Of a stretch of 64,000 nt of DNA, positions 27,864 through 39,574 are shown in pieces. The notes beneath the pieces are model-generated. The model did not search any database and was not told the DNA's origin. It worked only from the letters and a program-made list of their open reading frames with translations. The number at the start of each line of letters is the position of its first letter. The stretch's first letter is position 1. Source of the DNA: Erpobdella octoculata. Taxonomy: Eukaryota; Annelida; Clitellata; Hirudinida; Erpobdellidae. The translations under genes were made by a program, and so were the position numbers. The stretch spans positions 41,890,028-41,954,027 of the forward strand of contig OZ022238.1 of the NCBI GenBank assembly GCA_963978895.1, read 5' to 3'.

Positions 27864-29745
27864 TCAGTCAGTCAGTCAGTCAGTCAGTCAGTTAGTCACT
27901 TAGTCGGTTAGTCAGTTAGTCAGTTAGTCAGTTAGTCAGTTAGTCAGTTAGTCAGTTAGTCAGTTAGTCAGTTAGTCAGTTAGTCAGTTAGTCAGTTAGT
28001 CAGTTAGTCAGTTAGTCAGTTAGTCAGTTAGTCAGTTAGTCAGTTAGTCAGTTAGTCAGTTAGTCAGTTAGTCAGTTAGTCAGTTAGTCAGTTAGTCAGT
28101 TAGTCAGTTAGTCAGTTAGTCAGTTAGTCAGTTAGTCAGTTAGTCAGTTAGTCAGTTAGTCAGTTAGTCAGTTAGTCAGTTAGTCAGTTAGTCAGTTAGT
28201 CAGTTAGTCAGTTAGTCAGTTAGTCAGTTAGTCAGTTAGTCAGTTAGTCAGTTAGTCAGTTAGTCAGTTAGTCAGTTAGTCAGTTAGTCAGTTAGTCAGT
28301 TAGTCAGTTAGTCAGTTAGTCAGTTAGTCAGTTAGTCAGTTAGTCAGTTAGTCAGTTAGTCAGTTAGTCAGTTAGTCAGTTAGTCAGTTAGTCAGTTAGT
28401 CAGTTAGTCAGTTAGTCAGTTAGTCAGTTAGTCAGTTAGTCAGTTAGTCAGTTAGTCAGTTAGTCAGTTAGTCAGTTAGTCAGTTAGTCAGTTAGTCAGT
28501 TAGTCAGTTAGTCAGTTAGTCAGTTAGTCAGTTAGTCAGTTAGTCAGTTAGTCAGTTAGTCAGTTAGTCAGTTAGTCAGTTAGTCAGTTAGTCAGTTAGT
28601 CAGTTAGTCAGTTAGTCAGTTAGTCAGTTAGTCAGTTAGTCAGTTAGTCAGTTAGTCAGTTAGTCAGTTAGTCAGTTAGTCAGTTAGTCAGTTAGTCAGT
28701 TAGTCAGTTAGTCAGTTAGTCAGTTAGTCAGTTAGTCAGTTAGTCAGTTAGTCAGTTAGTCAGTTAGTCAGTTAGTCAGTTAGTCAGTTAGTCAGTTAGT
28801 CAGTTAGTCAGTTAGTCAGTTAGTCAGTTAGTCAGTTAGTCAGTTAGTCAGTTAGTCAGTTAGTCAGTTAGTCAGTTAGTCAGTTAGTCAGTTAGTCAGT
28901 TAGTCAGTTAGTCAGTTAGTCAGTTAGTCAGTTAGTCAGTTAGTCAGTTAGTCAGTTAGTCAGTTAGTCAGTTAGTCAGTTAGTCAGTTAGTCAGTTAGT
29001 CAGTTAGTCAGTTAGTCAGTTAGTCAGTTAGTCAGTTAGTCAGTTAGTCAGTTAGTCAGTTAGTCAGTTAGTCAGTTAGTCAGTTAGTCAGTTAGTCAGT
29101 TAGTCAGTTAGTCAGTTAGTCAGTTAGTCAGTTAGTCAGTTAGTCAGTTAGTCAGTTAGTCAGTTAGTCAGTTAGTCAGTTAGTCAGTTAGTCAGTTAGT
29201 CAGTTAGTCAGTTAGTCAGTTAGTCAGTTAGTCAGTTAGTCAGTTAGTCAGTTAGTCAGTTAGTCAGTTAGTCAGTTAGTCAGTTAGTCAGTTAGTCAGT
29301 TAGTCAGTTAGTCAGTTAGTCAGTTAGTCAGTTAGTCAGTTAGTCAGTTAGTCAGTTAGTCAGTTAGTCAGTTAGTCAGTTAGTCAGTTAGTCAGTTAGT
29401 CAGTTAGTCAGTTAGTCAGTTAGTCAGTTAGTCAGTTAGTCAGTTAGTCAGTTAGTCAGTTAGTCAGTTAGTCAGTTAGTCAGTTAGTCAGTTAGTCAGT
29501 TAGTCAGTTAGTCAGTTAGTCAGTTAGTCAGTTAGTCAGTTAGTCAGTTAGTCAGTTAGTCAGTTAGTCAGTTAGTCAGTTAGTCAGTTAGTCAGTTAGT
29601 CATTTAGTCAGTTAGTCAGTTAGTCAGTTAGTTAGTTAGTCAGTCAGATAGTCGTTAGTCAGTCAGTCAGTCAGTCAGTTAGTTAGTCAGTCTGTTAGTC
29701 AGTCAGTCAATTAGTCAGTCAGTTAGTCAGTCAGTTAATCGAAAG
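27864..29745. repeat. CAGTTAGT satellite, about 1.9 kb
   Basis: The core at about 27907-29597 is about 210 perfect copies of the 8-bp unit CAGTTAGT. The edges are mixed, with TCAG tetramers at 27864-27892 and 29635-29745. The core shows essentially no substitutions. The unit evidently arose from a (TCAG)n seed. Confidence 0.98.
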
Positions 29746-29789
29746 TACTTTTTCTAAGATCTTTTGAAAACTTTTTCTTCTTTTGCTAC

Positions 29790-29905
29790 TAAAAATAGCC
29801 GATAACGGGGGGTAAGTGTTGTCGTAGGTACTTTTCCCAAAACCTTATCCACTTTTGCCTCCGCTGATATTGTCACCTGCCCCCGCGCTACGTCACTAGT
29901 CAGTT
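29790..29905. mobile_element. Remnant of the CAGTGGCGTAGC hAT MITE family
   Basis: The segment GTCGTAGGTACTTTTCCCAAAACC matches the interior of the MITE at 12066-12328. The right edge, CGCGCTACGTCACTAG, is a decayed terminus. No left terminus is visible. Confidence 0.5.
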
Positions 29906-31185
29906 AGTCAGTAAGCTGGTAAGCCAGCCAGCCAGCCAGTCGGTCGGGTCGATCAGTCTGCTATCTACTGCTTATAGAATCAATTTCAAACCCCCAGCAA
30001 GGAAAATGACCGTCGATAAAACTCGAAATGAGCAGGACTTCGTAAAAATAATCAAGAAACAAAAATAAGTTTTTTGAAAATTTAGTTCCGAATATAAAAT
30101 TAAATATTTTTATCATAATTACTTTAATATATGAAATATAACATTAAATATTTTTATTATAATTAATTTTATATGCAATTAAATTTTTCTTCGTGTTTTT
30201 CGATAAATGTTTATTTTGGGTCAACCCCCCACCCACGCTGAAGAACATTGGCACATGTCTCTTGTGTTCACGCGATGCTTCGAAGATCCCCCAGCAAACC
30301 TTTTCTTAATGACCTTCAAATTGAGAACCTTCTCAAGACGTAGATGATTCGTCTAATATTGCTGAGAGCCACTTTCCTCTGAGAGCCACTCTCTTGTGAT
30401 AGTCAAACAAGCTCGTTTTACGCTAAAAAAAAAACTTGAGCCGAATACAATGGATTTCATGTCTGAATCTCATCATATAATAATGATGATGAAGATGATA
30501 ATAAAGTTACAATATAAATATTCATAATAATAATAATTTTATTCTTATAATTTAGTTGTAATAAAAATAAAATATTTAATAATAATAATAATAATAGAGA
30601 TAATATTTCACAATTTTACATCTAAAAATGACGCAAAAACCACAGAATTCAAAATGTGAAATGCCGTTGGCAGATGATGTTATATTGACCCATAAAAATG
30701 TTGTTTAATGTTGGAGAATTACTTTCAACTAGGAAAAAGAAATTTAGGAAATAATGCAGAAACTGATTTTTTTAAAGTTTTTTATAGGTTATTTAACAGA
30801 TGAGAAAATCCTATAAACTGGTTTTGTGTGTTATGCGTCGTAATTTGTAAATATTTTATGTTATGTACATTGTTAATTGTAAATATTATATCTTAAATAC
30901 GCACAAACTGTAAATATTTTATGTAATACACGTCGTAAATCGTATATATTTTATGTGATATACGCCGTAAATTGTAAATATTTTATGTGATGTACGTCAA
31001 AAATTGTAAGTTTACAGTTCATTTGTGCTGTAATTTATGAATTTGGTAGAATATACGTTGTAAATTATAAATGTTACAGATAAGTTACATAAAAAAGTGA
31101 ATTTTACTAAATATACACTTTAAATGATATATTTCTAACAAAATGAGCCTTGTGCCTGTTCAATTATAAAATATAACAAACTTGA
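29906..31185. other. AT-rich sequence with diverged tandem motif
   Basis: No gene recognised. From about 30825 to 31110, diverged units of the type CGTAAATTGTAAATATTTTATGT repeat with a period near 40 bp. Confidence 0.4.
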
Positions 31186-31590
31186 CACACAGTCATCATG
31201 TCATGTTCAATGTAATGTCATGTCATGTCAAATGTAATGCGCGCCATGTCCAACATAATGTCATGTCATGTCTGATGTAATTTCATGTCGTGTTCAATGT
31301 AATGTCATGTCATGTCAAATGTAGTGTTACGTCATGTCCGATGTAATGTAATGTCATGTCCGATGTAATGCAATGTCATGTCATATCATGTCTAATGTAA
31401 TGTTCAATGTAATGTCATGTCAAGTCTAATGTAATGTCCAATGTAATGTCATGTCATGTCATGTCCGATATACTGTCATTTTATGTCCGATGTAATGTCA
31501 TATTATGTCCAATAAAATGTCATATCATGTCCAATGTAATGTTATGCCCTACCGACAAAATTTCATATCATGTCCAATGTAATGAACTAC
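31186..31590. repeat. Diverged AATGTCATGTC minisatellite
   Basis: Many imperfect copies of AATGTCATGTC(A/C)(A/G)(A/T) units, 10-23 bp long. Noncoding. Confidence 0.85.
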
Positions 31591-31968
31591 TCAAGCGACT
31601 GTTTCCCACTCCAATCGAGGCGTCACTCAACTTCATGGACGCAAAATTAGTTGGAATTTCAAAACGAGACATCTGTCGCTGGGCATTCAAATATTTATCA
31701 AATTTAAAAAGAAGAATTTATTTACATAAATAAAAAAATAAAAACAAATAATAATACTTTGTTTACAGAATTGCGATGATGACGACTACAGCTAGCATAA
31801 ATTGTTCAACAAAGACCGCAGACGGGTGTGTACATTAAAAGTACTCGAATACAGCCGAATGCAAACTTCAAAATGTACTTATGCACGAGCGTTTAAGTAC
31901 AAAATCTCGAATGTTCAGACACGCAAGTGCAATTGCACTCATCGGTGCCGCTTCACCCCGGAGAGTGC

Positions 31969-32008
31969 GGGGGGAGTGCTGGGGGAGTGCTGGGGGAGTG
32001 CTGGGGGG
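31969..32008 (+). repeat. GGGGGAGTGCT x3 tract, G-quadruplex-forming motif
   Basis: Four G-runs of 5-6 Gs are separated by three identical 6-nt loops AGTGCT. This meets the usual G4 consensus on the plus strand. It lies about 46 bp upstream of the candidate ORF at 32055. Confidence 0.85.
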
Positions 32009-32054
32009 ATGTTTTAATGAATGTAAAACAAAATAGAAGAGAAAGGAGGGCGAC

Positions 32055-32187
32055 ATGCTGGGACGTGCCCAAAAGTTAGTCGAGCTGGAGAAAAACTTTT
32101 TTCAGTCCTACGAGAGATGTATGCAGGCGTGTCACTCTTGTGACCTTCACTGCAACATCACCGTACTTCACCCTTCAATGTCAAAGG
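32055..32187 (+). CDS. Candidate cysteine-rich coding exon (weak)
   Basis: The ATG at 32055 opens a 44-codon frame, MLGRAQKLVELEKNFFQSYE at its start and a cysteine cluster RCMQACHSCDLHC at about residues 21-33. It reaches a donor-like CAAAG|GTGAAA at about 32187. Base composition is more balanced than the flanks. The frame then enters a GGTGATGG repeat, which would be intron if the donor is real. No family is recognised, and no acceptor or partner exon was found. Chance is a fair alternative. Confidence 0.25.
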
Positions 32188-32189
32188 TG

Positions 32190-32700
32190 AAAGGGATGGT
32201 GGGGGGTGATGGTGGCGATGGCGGTAGTGGTGGTAATGATGGTGATGATAAGGAGGAGGATGAAGAGGAAGTGGTTTTCTGGTAATAAAAATAATTGCCG
32301 GGAAGCTTTGCACTGATGTTAATTTCTGTCTGAGGGTAATGATGAGAATAAAACTAATGATGATTAGAGATGTCATAAAATGAGGTGGTTGATAGCAATG
32401 TTTGCAGGGTCAACGTGGTGATGAAGAGATGAGGATGATGATGGTGATGGTGATGATGATGATGATGATAATGATTGTGATGGTGATGGTGATGGTGATG
32501 GCGCTGGTGATCATGGTGATGGTGATGGTGGTGGTGATCATGGTGATGGTGACGATGACGATGATGGTGGTGGTGAGGGTGATTTTGATTGTGGTGGTGT
32601 TGATGATGGTGTTGGTGATGGCAATGCCGATGCTGATGGCGATGGCGACAACGATGATGATGATGATGTTGATGATAGTGATATTGACTATAGTGGTTCT
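32190..32700. repeat. (GAT/GGT)n degenerate microsatellite
   Basis: Mixed GAT and GGT trinucleotide tract at 32196-32275 and 32420-32690, separated by about 140 bp of unique sequence. The His-rich and Met/Val-rich open frames are artefacts. Confidence 0.9.
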
Positions 32701-33014
32701 TTTGATGTGGTGCAAAACATAAAAATATACAACTTATTATAACATTCAAAATAGTGCACATAATTTAAAAAATAAAATAAAACGACAAAAAAACTATGTT
32801 TTCACAAAGATTTCCTTATTAGGACATATTTTCATTCCTTATTTAATTTCACTCGCTTGTTCTAATAATTTTTATTATTAATTATTTATTTATTTCTTAA
32901 TTCCCAGCTCCTGTGTCTTTGTCACCTCGAATGAATTGAATAGTAGCGCATCTGTGAAGTGATAAAATGACGATTCCATGTTGTACTGATCGGTCATTAC
33001 AGTGCGGGGAAGGA

Positions 33015-33129
33015 GCGGACGAGCAGGGAAGCTCGAAGGGGGTAGGAAGAAGGTCCATAAAAGCTGCGGGAAGAAGCGGACGGGCAGGGAGGCTCAAAGG
33101 GGGTAGGGATAAGGTCCATAAAAGCTGCA
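33015..33129. repeat. 61-bp tandem duplication
   Basis: Two copies of a G-rich unit begin GCGGACG(A/G)GCAGGGA(A/G)GCTC at 33015 and 33076. Both contain GGTCCATAAAAGCTGC, and the copies differ at about six bases. Confidence 0.9.
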
Positions 33130-35274
33130 CCACTCCTCGTGTACCTAGTAGTGATTGATCGAAATAGAGCATGACCACATGATTGATTGACTTTTCAACC
33201 CACTGCTTCTTGTCAATCAGTTTTATTCTGTCCTCTTATTAGATGATTGATATCTCCGATATTTAATGAGCTATCTAATAGAATACTGTTGAATAAATTT
33301 TTGTTAATATATCGTCCTTTTGATTTTGCATACCATTTATTTACAGATATTTTTTAGTTGAAACACCTGTCAACAGTTTGCGCTTTGAATTTCCTGTGGA
33401 AAAAACGTTAAAAATTTTGGTTTGTTTTTTTAATTGAAAATTTAATAAATTAATGGATTAATGATTATTATGATCATTGAAAATAGAATTTAATATCTCT
33501 AAGTACGCTTCACTGTCACAAATCAGTTGTTTTTTTTGTTTTGGTCTTTTGAGAAAAAAAATTACTGCACTGAATTTTTAAAATTTTAAAATATTTGCAT
33601 AATTTTATAATGGTAATTTTATAAGTTGAGTTTTAATATTTTTAGTTATAAATTTAAAATTTTATAATTTGAATAAATAATTTGTTTTTTATAGTTTGAA
33701 ACATTCGCAAAATAAGAAAAACCAACTGAAATTTATCTCATATAATCGGACAACTTAATATTCTAATATAATTTTTTTTAATGTTTATTATTATTAATAA
33801 TTTTGTTATTTTTAGGTGCATTTCTTCAAGAAAAAATCCGAAGTGGGAGGGAGGAAATAGTTGTAGGTTATTTTCATTAACATTTTTATTTTTAATGCAC
33901 ATTGCGACCCTAGGGCTTCGTCACCCCTTGCCCCTATTGTTACGTTTCTGTATTGCTTTCATCATAATTAATATCGTTATTATTACCATCTTCATCATCA
34001 TCATCATCATCACCACCACCATCATTTTTAACTTCCATATGTTGAGTATTTCTAGTTTATATCGAAAGAAAAGAAAACGTTTGAAACGAATTCGTCCCAC
34101 GAGACGATGTCACGTGACATTCCTTATTCTTCCACATACCAATCTCCCCCCCCCCCCTTTGTGTTCTCTTACTGTCTTTATTTTCACATTCGTTAGTACA
34201 ATTATATCGTTTTAACTCTTACATCACATTTCCAAATCACACCCTTTCACATTCACAGATGTAATCTTTCCTTGCCCCTTTATATCTCATCTATTTTTCA
34301 TTACCATTTATTTTGATCTGTCTTTTATATTTCTATAAAACTTGTTCGTTTAAAAATCCTTTAATTACTTTTAAAAATCCAGATATTTGCAACAATTATT
34401 TATATAAGAAAACGTCCAAACCACTCTCAAGGGAGAATTACTTGAAGTTTGTCTCCGATCCCGTAAACGATACAGATGAAGACAATTTCGGCATCTTCCA
34501 TCTATATTTCTCTAAAAAGCTTTGTGTGTGTGTTTGTGTGCTTGGTCGGTGGATGTGTAGATTAGGGTGTGGGTTGGTGAACGAAGAGAAACTCAACGAA
34601 ACTTTTTGACGAACAGGGTTAAAGACCCCAAGCAAAAAAATCTTCATTTGTTGACGATCAGTTTTTCCGGCTTAGTAAACGTTTTCAATATTTTTCTTTT
34701 GATATTTGCAATCCAAAAAAAATTCCCACAACGCAATTTCATTTATTAACAACATCTTTGATCATCCCATCCACTGAATAAGATTTACTTTTCGAATAGA
34801 ATTGAATGCGCCGGTTCAACCGACTCAGCGAACACCTCACCCCCCTCCCCTCCATCCCAGTGAAATCTTGCGAGCACAAATCAAGATGGACGTCCAGTTT
34901 TTCCACGTGACAGGGGGACACGATCCCACTTTATAAACCAGCTGCGAATGAGCGACAAATCATGTGCTTAATAATTTACGATCGGCGTCTGCCGCGGCGA
35001 GACAAAAACTGGCCGAAACGGCCCGACGCAGTTTCCAGTTTAGATTAATTTTTGCATCACATGCGATATGGTTTCATTACTTTTTATTAAAAATATATAT
35101 TCAATATTGCGTTGTCGTTTTATATTTTTAGATGCAAAATTAGAAACAGGCATTTGATCTTTTTTTCCGAGAAGTTACAATCTCGAACCAGATCTTACAG
35201 GACTTTCGCAGATGAATTTGACGTTTTCATGATCTTCGTTTTTGGTCTTTAAACTCTAAGCTTTTATCATCAGG
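33130..35274. other. Unassigned sequence with a GC-richer segment
   Basis: No gene recognised. Positions 34800-35040 are GC-richer (CGGCGTCTGCCGCGGCGAGA and similar) and could be a promoter or untranslated exon. The frame at 34440-34530 (NYLKFVSDPVNDTDEDNFGI) is codon-like but has no supporting splice context. Confidence 0.35.
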
Positions 35275-35355
35275 GTTGGTTTCAATCAGCAGGATGAGTT
35301 TCAATCAGCAGGATGAGTTTCAATCAGCAGGATGGGTTTCAATCATTAGGATGGA
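35275..35355. repeat. 20-bp tandem repeat, four copies
   Basis: Units of GGTTTCAATCAGCAGGATGA and variants, adjacent and in phase. Confidence 0.9.
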
Positions 35356-35657
35356 TTTCATTTGCAGGTCATGAGATGTGTGTCTGTCTTCATCGATTAT
35401 TATTGAAGAAACTACAAGCGGCATCAGTGACACAAAAAAGTAAACGAAATCTCTCGGAGACTTTTAATTAAAGACTTGAGATGTCAGAGATGGAACGATT
35501 TTTTTTCTTTTTCTTAATTTTAGATTTTTTTTTTCGAAAAAAGAAAATCAATTAGACACTTTTAAATGTGTCGGTTTGTTGGAGCATCTTCATTTTTTGT
35601 GTTCTTTTGTAAGTTGTTTTTGTCTGTGTCAATTTGTTCCTTGTGTCTTTGTGTATT

Positions 35658-35953
35658 TATGTATGTATGTATGTATGTATGTATGTATGTATGTATGTAT
35701 GTATGTATGTATGTATGTATGTATGTATGTATGTATGTATGTATGTATGTATGTATGTATGTATGTATGTATGTATGTATGTATGTATGTATGTATGTAT
35801 GTATGTATGTATGTATGTATGTATGTATGTATGTATGTATGTATGTATGTATGTATGTATGTATGTATGTATGTATGTATGTATGTATGTATGTATGTAT
35901 GTATGTATGTATGTATGTATGTATGTATGTATGTATGTATGTATGTATGTATG
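35658..35953. repeat. (TATG)n microsatellite
   Basis: About 74 uninterrupted TATG units. No Helitron-like ends are recognisable next to it. Confidence 0.97.
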
Positions 35954-37794
35954 TGTTGTGATCACGTGGCTCGTTGTTGACTCAAATCAGCGCACTATCG
36001 GATTTCTTTTTTCAGAGATTTCCTTTTTTTCTGTTCATCTGTAAATTACAATTGAGTTGATGAGATTAGTCGTTCTTTTAACATGCATCATCCGAGAGAT
36101 GCCAATTTCCCGTGAGTCCTGCATTCTCTTCTCCATCCCCTCCTCTTTTCATCCCCCTCCCCCTCTTACCAAACCTTCTTCTTTCCCTCACGTTCACACC
36201 TGTCTGGAATTGCTTATATTTTTTATTTCTGGTTCAGACGATTTTGAAGCGCAAACGAAATAAAACTTTTTCTCTCTTCTGAATTCTGCACAAATTAATG
36301 AGCAGAGTTTTCAAACCCATGTCCAATCGTTCTCGTATTATACCTGCGCTTTTTGCTTCAAACTCTCCTTTTATAGATAATTTTTTTACAAAACGAAAAT
36401 GATCAAAAAACTAAATAAAAATCTACGAATAAACTGAAAACTATAAAATTAAAATAAGCACAGTATTATCGCATTGTTTAACATCTTGTGAATGTCCATT
36501 AAATACATTCTACATCACTCTTCAAATGTCGTCATCCTGATGTATTCCTTCATAATTGCTTACCCTTCCTACTCCACATACAGCCGCATTGGCCGTTCCG
36601 CCGCCCTGTCTCCAGCTGTAATGTGATGTAATGTTCAACATTTATCACATTCATTTCGGGACGCGATTTTTAACCTTTTCTTTCCTTCTCCACGATTATA
36701 TGCTTTTAGAATGTTCTTTTTTTTTGTTTCTCATAACTGGACACGATATTATTGAGGTAATTGAGGATTTTTTTTTGTTTTAATGACTTTTTTATGCCTC
36801 AATTGCATTTGTTTTAGAACTAATTGTTTGCTTCTGTAAAGCTATTAAACAGTCAAAATGACTATTTCGAAAAAATTTAAAGGTAGTCACCATCAAAATA
36901 TAATTTTACTTAAATTGAACAACATTGATATTGTCCAAATAATTAGTTCATTTCAAGTTAATTTTAAATAAAATGTAAAAAATACAAGCAAAATTTCGTT
37001 AAGGAAATAAACAGAGTATGTTTAATACTCGATTATCTACATTGAATGCGTTTAATATTACAAAAGTAAAAATTTAGTTTTAATATTTGTAAGAAATGAA
37101 ATATTTATTTGGAGGCTCGAAAGAATCCGTTATCCGGGATGCGAGAGGTGGATTAAATGCACCGTGGCTTGACGGATAACACTTATCCCTCGTTATGACC
37201 AAATATTTGCTTCTTCTTCTTTTTCCCCTTCTTTCTCTTCCTCCTCTCCTCTACATCTTTTCTTGCTTCTACGCACTGTCGTCCAACGGAGTGCCAGCAG
37301 TGTCACCATAATGAGAAGCAGCAACTTCTTTGATTCCAGTGTGCCAATGAGTGGCGCCAGAGAATTCAGGGATAGTTATTTCCATAAACGTTCGTAGTGA
37401 CATTTGACGGAATGAATAGAGACGTACAGGTGTTTTATCTTTAAGTTCATGTACTCCGTGGTTGACTAAAAGTGGAGTGTAGCGTGTCTAATGGGTTGTG
37501 TGTCTCGGAGATCAAGTCTGAAAAGATGATGATTTGCGATGATTTATAATGTAATGTATGTGTGCGTTGATCGCTTTGCAGAGTAAAAATAGGAAAGAAA
37601 AACGATTTATACATGAGTTATTTTCAGATGAAAATGTTTGCATTAATTATAATGGCTCAGACAGTTCTGTGGTGTACCTAAGATTTTTTCATGAAAATGA
37701 GGATTTGCCATATCATTATTATTACAACGCGTATATTAACTTGCAATGTTGTTTGTTTGTTTGTTTGTTATTTCAGCGCAAACGTTGTTTTTGA
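35954..37794. other. Unassigned sequence
   Basis: No gene or mobile element recognised. A pyrimidine-rich stretch lies at 36125-36190 and 37200-37270. Confidence 0.3.
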
Positions 37795-37866
37795 AAACAC
37801 CGCGTCACGTCCGATCAACGAAGTTAAGCAACGTCGAGCTCGGTTAATACTTCGATGGGTGACATT
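37795..37866 (+). pseudogene. 5S rRNA-like fragment
   Basis: The sequence reads ACACCGCGTCACGTCCGATC, AACGAAGTTAAGCAACGTCG and GTTAATACTTCGATGGGTGA in order. This matches the conserved middle of metazoan 5S rRNA (CGTCCGATC..CGAAGTTAAGC..CGTCGGGC..GGTTAGTACTTGGATGGGTGAC). The 5-prime quarter and the 3-prime end are absent, and there are several substitutions. It is either a 5S pseudogene or the head of a 5S-derived (SINE3-type) retroposon. No second copy is in the window to decide. Confidence 0.75.
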
Positions 37867-38028
37867 AAATACATTATTCCGTTTTTAGATTTAAAAAAAA
37901 ATAAACACTAAAAAATGGAAAATAATTAAAAATATAAATAATATTTAGATTTATAAAAAAATAAACAATAAAATAATAAAAATTGGCCGTTATCTATATA
38001 ATATCTATAACCTACTATCTATATAACT

Positions 38029-38088
38029 GCGTCTTAAAACACATGGTGTAAAAGACTATAAACTATAATAAAAATAAAAAAAAATATA
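38029..38088 (+). mobile_element. SINE 3-prime tail remnant
   Basis: GTCTTAAAACACATGGTGTA followed by AAGACTATAAACTATAATAA and an A-rich run matches the last 50 bp of the SINEs at 6191-6359 and 6509-6675. The 5-prime part is missing. Confidence 0.75.
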
Positions 38089-38232
38089 TCTATATAACTA
38101 GTGGTTTTGCCCGTTCAAAGGACGGATGTTTTAAAATTACGACAAATTTTGGATACAATTTTTGGATTAATATAAGTTTATTAATTATTTTGTTAATTAT
38201 TTATTTATACATGTATGTAATTATGTCTGTAC

Positions 38233-38460
38233 TAGCGGGGGTGCCCGAGATTTTTAGAGGTTTTTCTAATGTTTGTCTCTCTCGCTCAGGTTTTCTTCCC
38301 CGCTTACTTTCCCGGTCGCTTTCCCGTTCCCGGTCGCTTTTCCGTTCCCGGTCGCTTTCCGTTCCCGGCCGCTTTCCCGCTCTCGGTTGCTTTTCCGCTC
38401 CCGTAGGCTATTCCGTTTCAGGTCGCTTCTCCATTCCCAGTCGCTTTCCCATTCCCGGAC
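38233..38460 (-). mobile_element. Helitron-like 3-prime part (minus)
   Basis: On the minus strand this copy ends ..CTCGGGCACCCCCGCTAG|T, preceded by AAAAACCTCTAAAAATC and a long body of CGGGAACGGGAAAGCG-type repeats. The terminal hairpin is partly decayed (CCCGAG). The 5-prime end was not found; homology stops at the inverted repeat at 38461. Confidence 0.6.
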
Positions 38461-38527
38461 GCATATTTCTAAATGGTAGTATGCGGCAATACAGAGAGGT
38501 CGACTAGCAGCCTAAGAGGGCGTGGCT
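38461..38527 (+). repeat. 67-bp inverted repeat, left copy
   Basis: GCATATTTCTAAATGGTAGT through GGGCGTGGCT is matched in reverse complement at 40181-40248 with one inserted G and no other visible difference. The pair encloses the Helitron-like element at 38632-39574. Confidence 0.9.
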
Positions 38528-38631
38528 GAACGCTCTGCTTTAGATATTTATGATTGCTATTCTCAATGTGGCACTAAAAAGCTATAGAACAGAGAGACGA
38601 GCTGGTTTTATATATGTTATTATATATAACA

Positions 38632-39335
38632 CTAGCGGGGGCACCCGGCGTTGCCCGGGGTTTTTAGAGGTTTACCTAATGCGTTTCTTTTTCACTCCCG
38701 TTTCTTTCCCGCTTGCGTTCCCGGTCGTTATCTGTTCCCTGTCGCTTTCCCGCTCATTTTTTCGCTCTCAGTCCCCCCTAGATCCGATTCTACATACATA
38801 CATACATACATACATACATACATACATACATACATACATACATACATACATACATACATACATACATACATACATACATACATACATACATACATACATA
38901 CATACATACATACATACATACATACATACATACATACATACATACATACATACATACATACATACATACATACATACATACATACATACATACATACATA
39001 CATACATACATACATACATACATACATACATACATACATACATACATACATACATACATACATACATACATACATACATACATACATACATACATACATA
39101 CATACATACATACATACATACATACATACATACATACATACATACATACATACATACATACATACATACATACATACATACATACATACATACATAAACA
39201 CACACACATACATACTTTGAATGAGCAATTAGTGCCGAAATATTGTAAAAAACACATACATACATACATACATAAACACACACACAGACACACATACATG
39301 CACATACACATACATACATACACACATACATACGC

Positions 39336-39368
<33 letters not shown>

Positions 39369-39574
39369 GTTCCCGCTCGCTCACTCGCTCCGCTCCACTC
39401 ATTTTGTGACGGATTTCAAAAAAAATTTCTCTATATTTTATTCCCCTTGACTCTCAAGGTTGTGTGAAAATTTGATTACGATCGGATGAATGGTGTAGCA
39501 ATGCATAAATAACATACCTATATATATACATACATACATACATATATACAAACATTCATTTTTATATATATAGA
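38632..39574 (-). mobile_element. Helitron-like element, both ends present, microsatellite-expanded
   Basis: On the minus strand it begins A|TCTATATATATAAAAATGAA (39574 downward). It continues through a conserved block (GCATTGCTACACCATTCATC, and ACCTTGAGAGTCAA) and G-rich repeats, and ends with the hairpin CCCGGGCAACGCCGGG, then TGCCCCCGCTAG|T at 38632. A 5-prime TC, a GC hairpin about 11 nt before a terminal CTAG, and insertion between A and T are Helitron hallmarks. No Rep/helicase is present, so it is non-autonomous. A (CATA)n array at 38792-39195 plus AC/AT tracts occupies nearly half its length. Confidence 0.7.
38792..39195. repeat. (CATA)n microsatellite inside Helitron-like element
   Basis: About 100 CATA units, followed by CA- and AT-rich variants to 39368. 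It lies within the Helitron-like element, not at its border. Confidence 0.97.

Noticed and set aside
27864..29745. Telomeric repeat
   Set aside because: CAGTTAGT is not a known telomere unit and the array is flanked by ordinary sequence on both sides.
32354..32761. His-rich protein on the minus strand over the GAT/GGT tract
   Set aside because: Repeat translation; the opposite strand is equally open.
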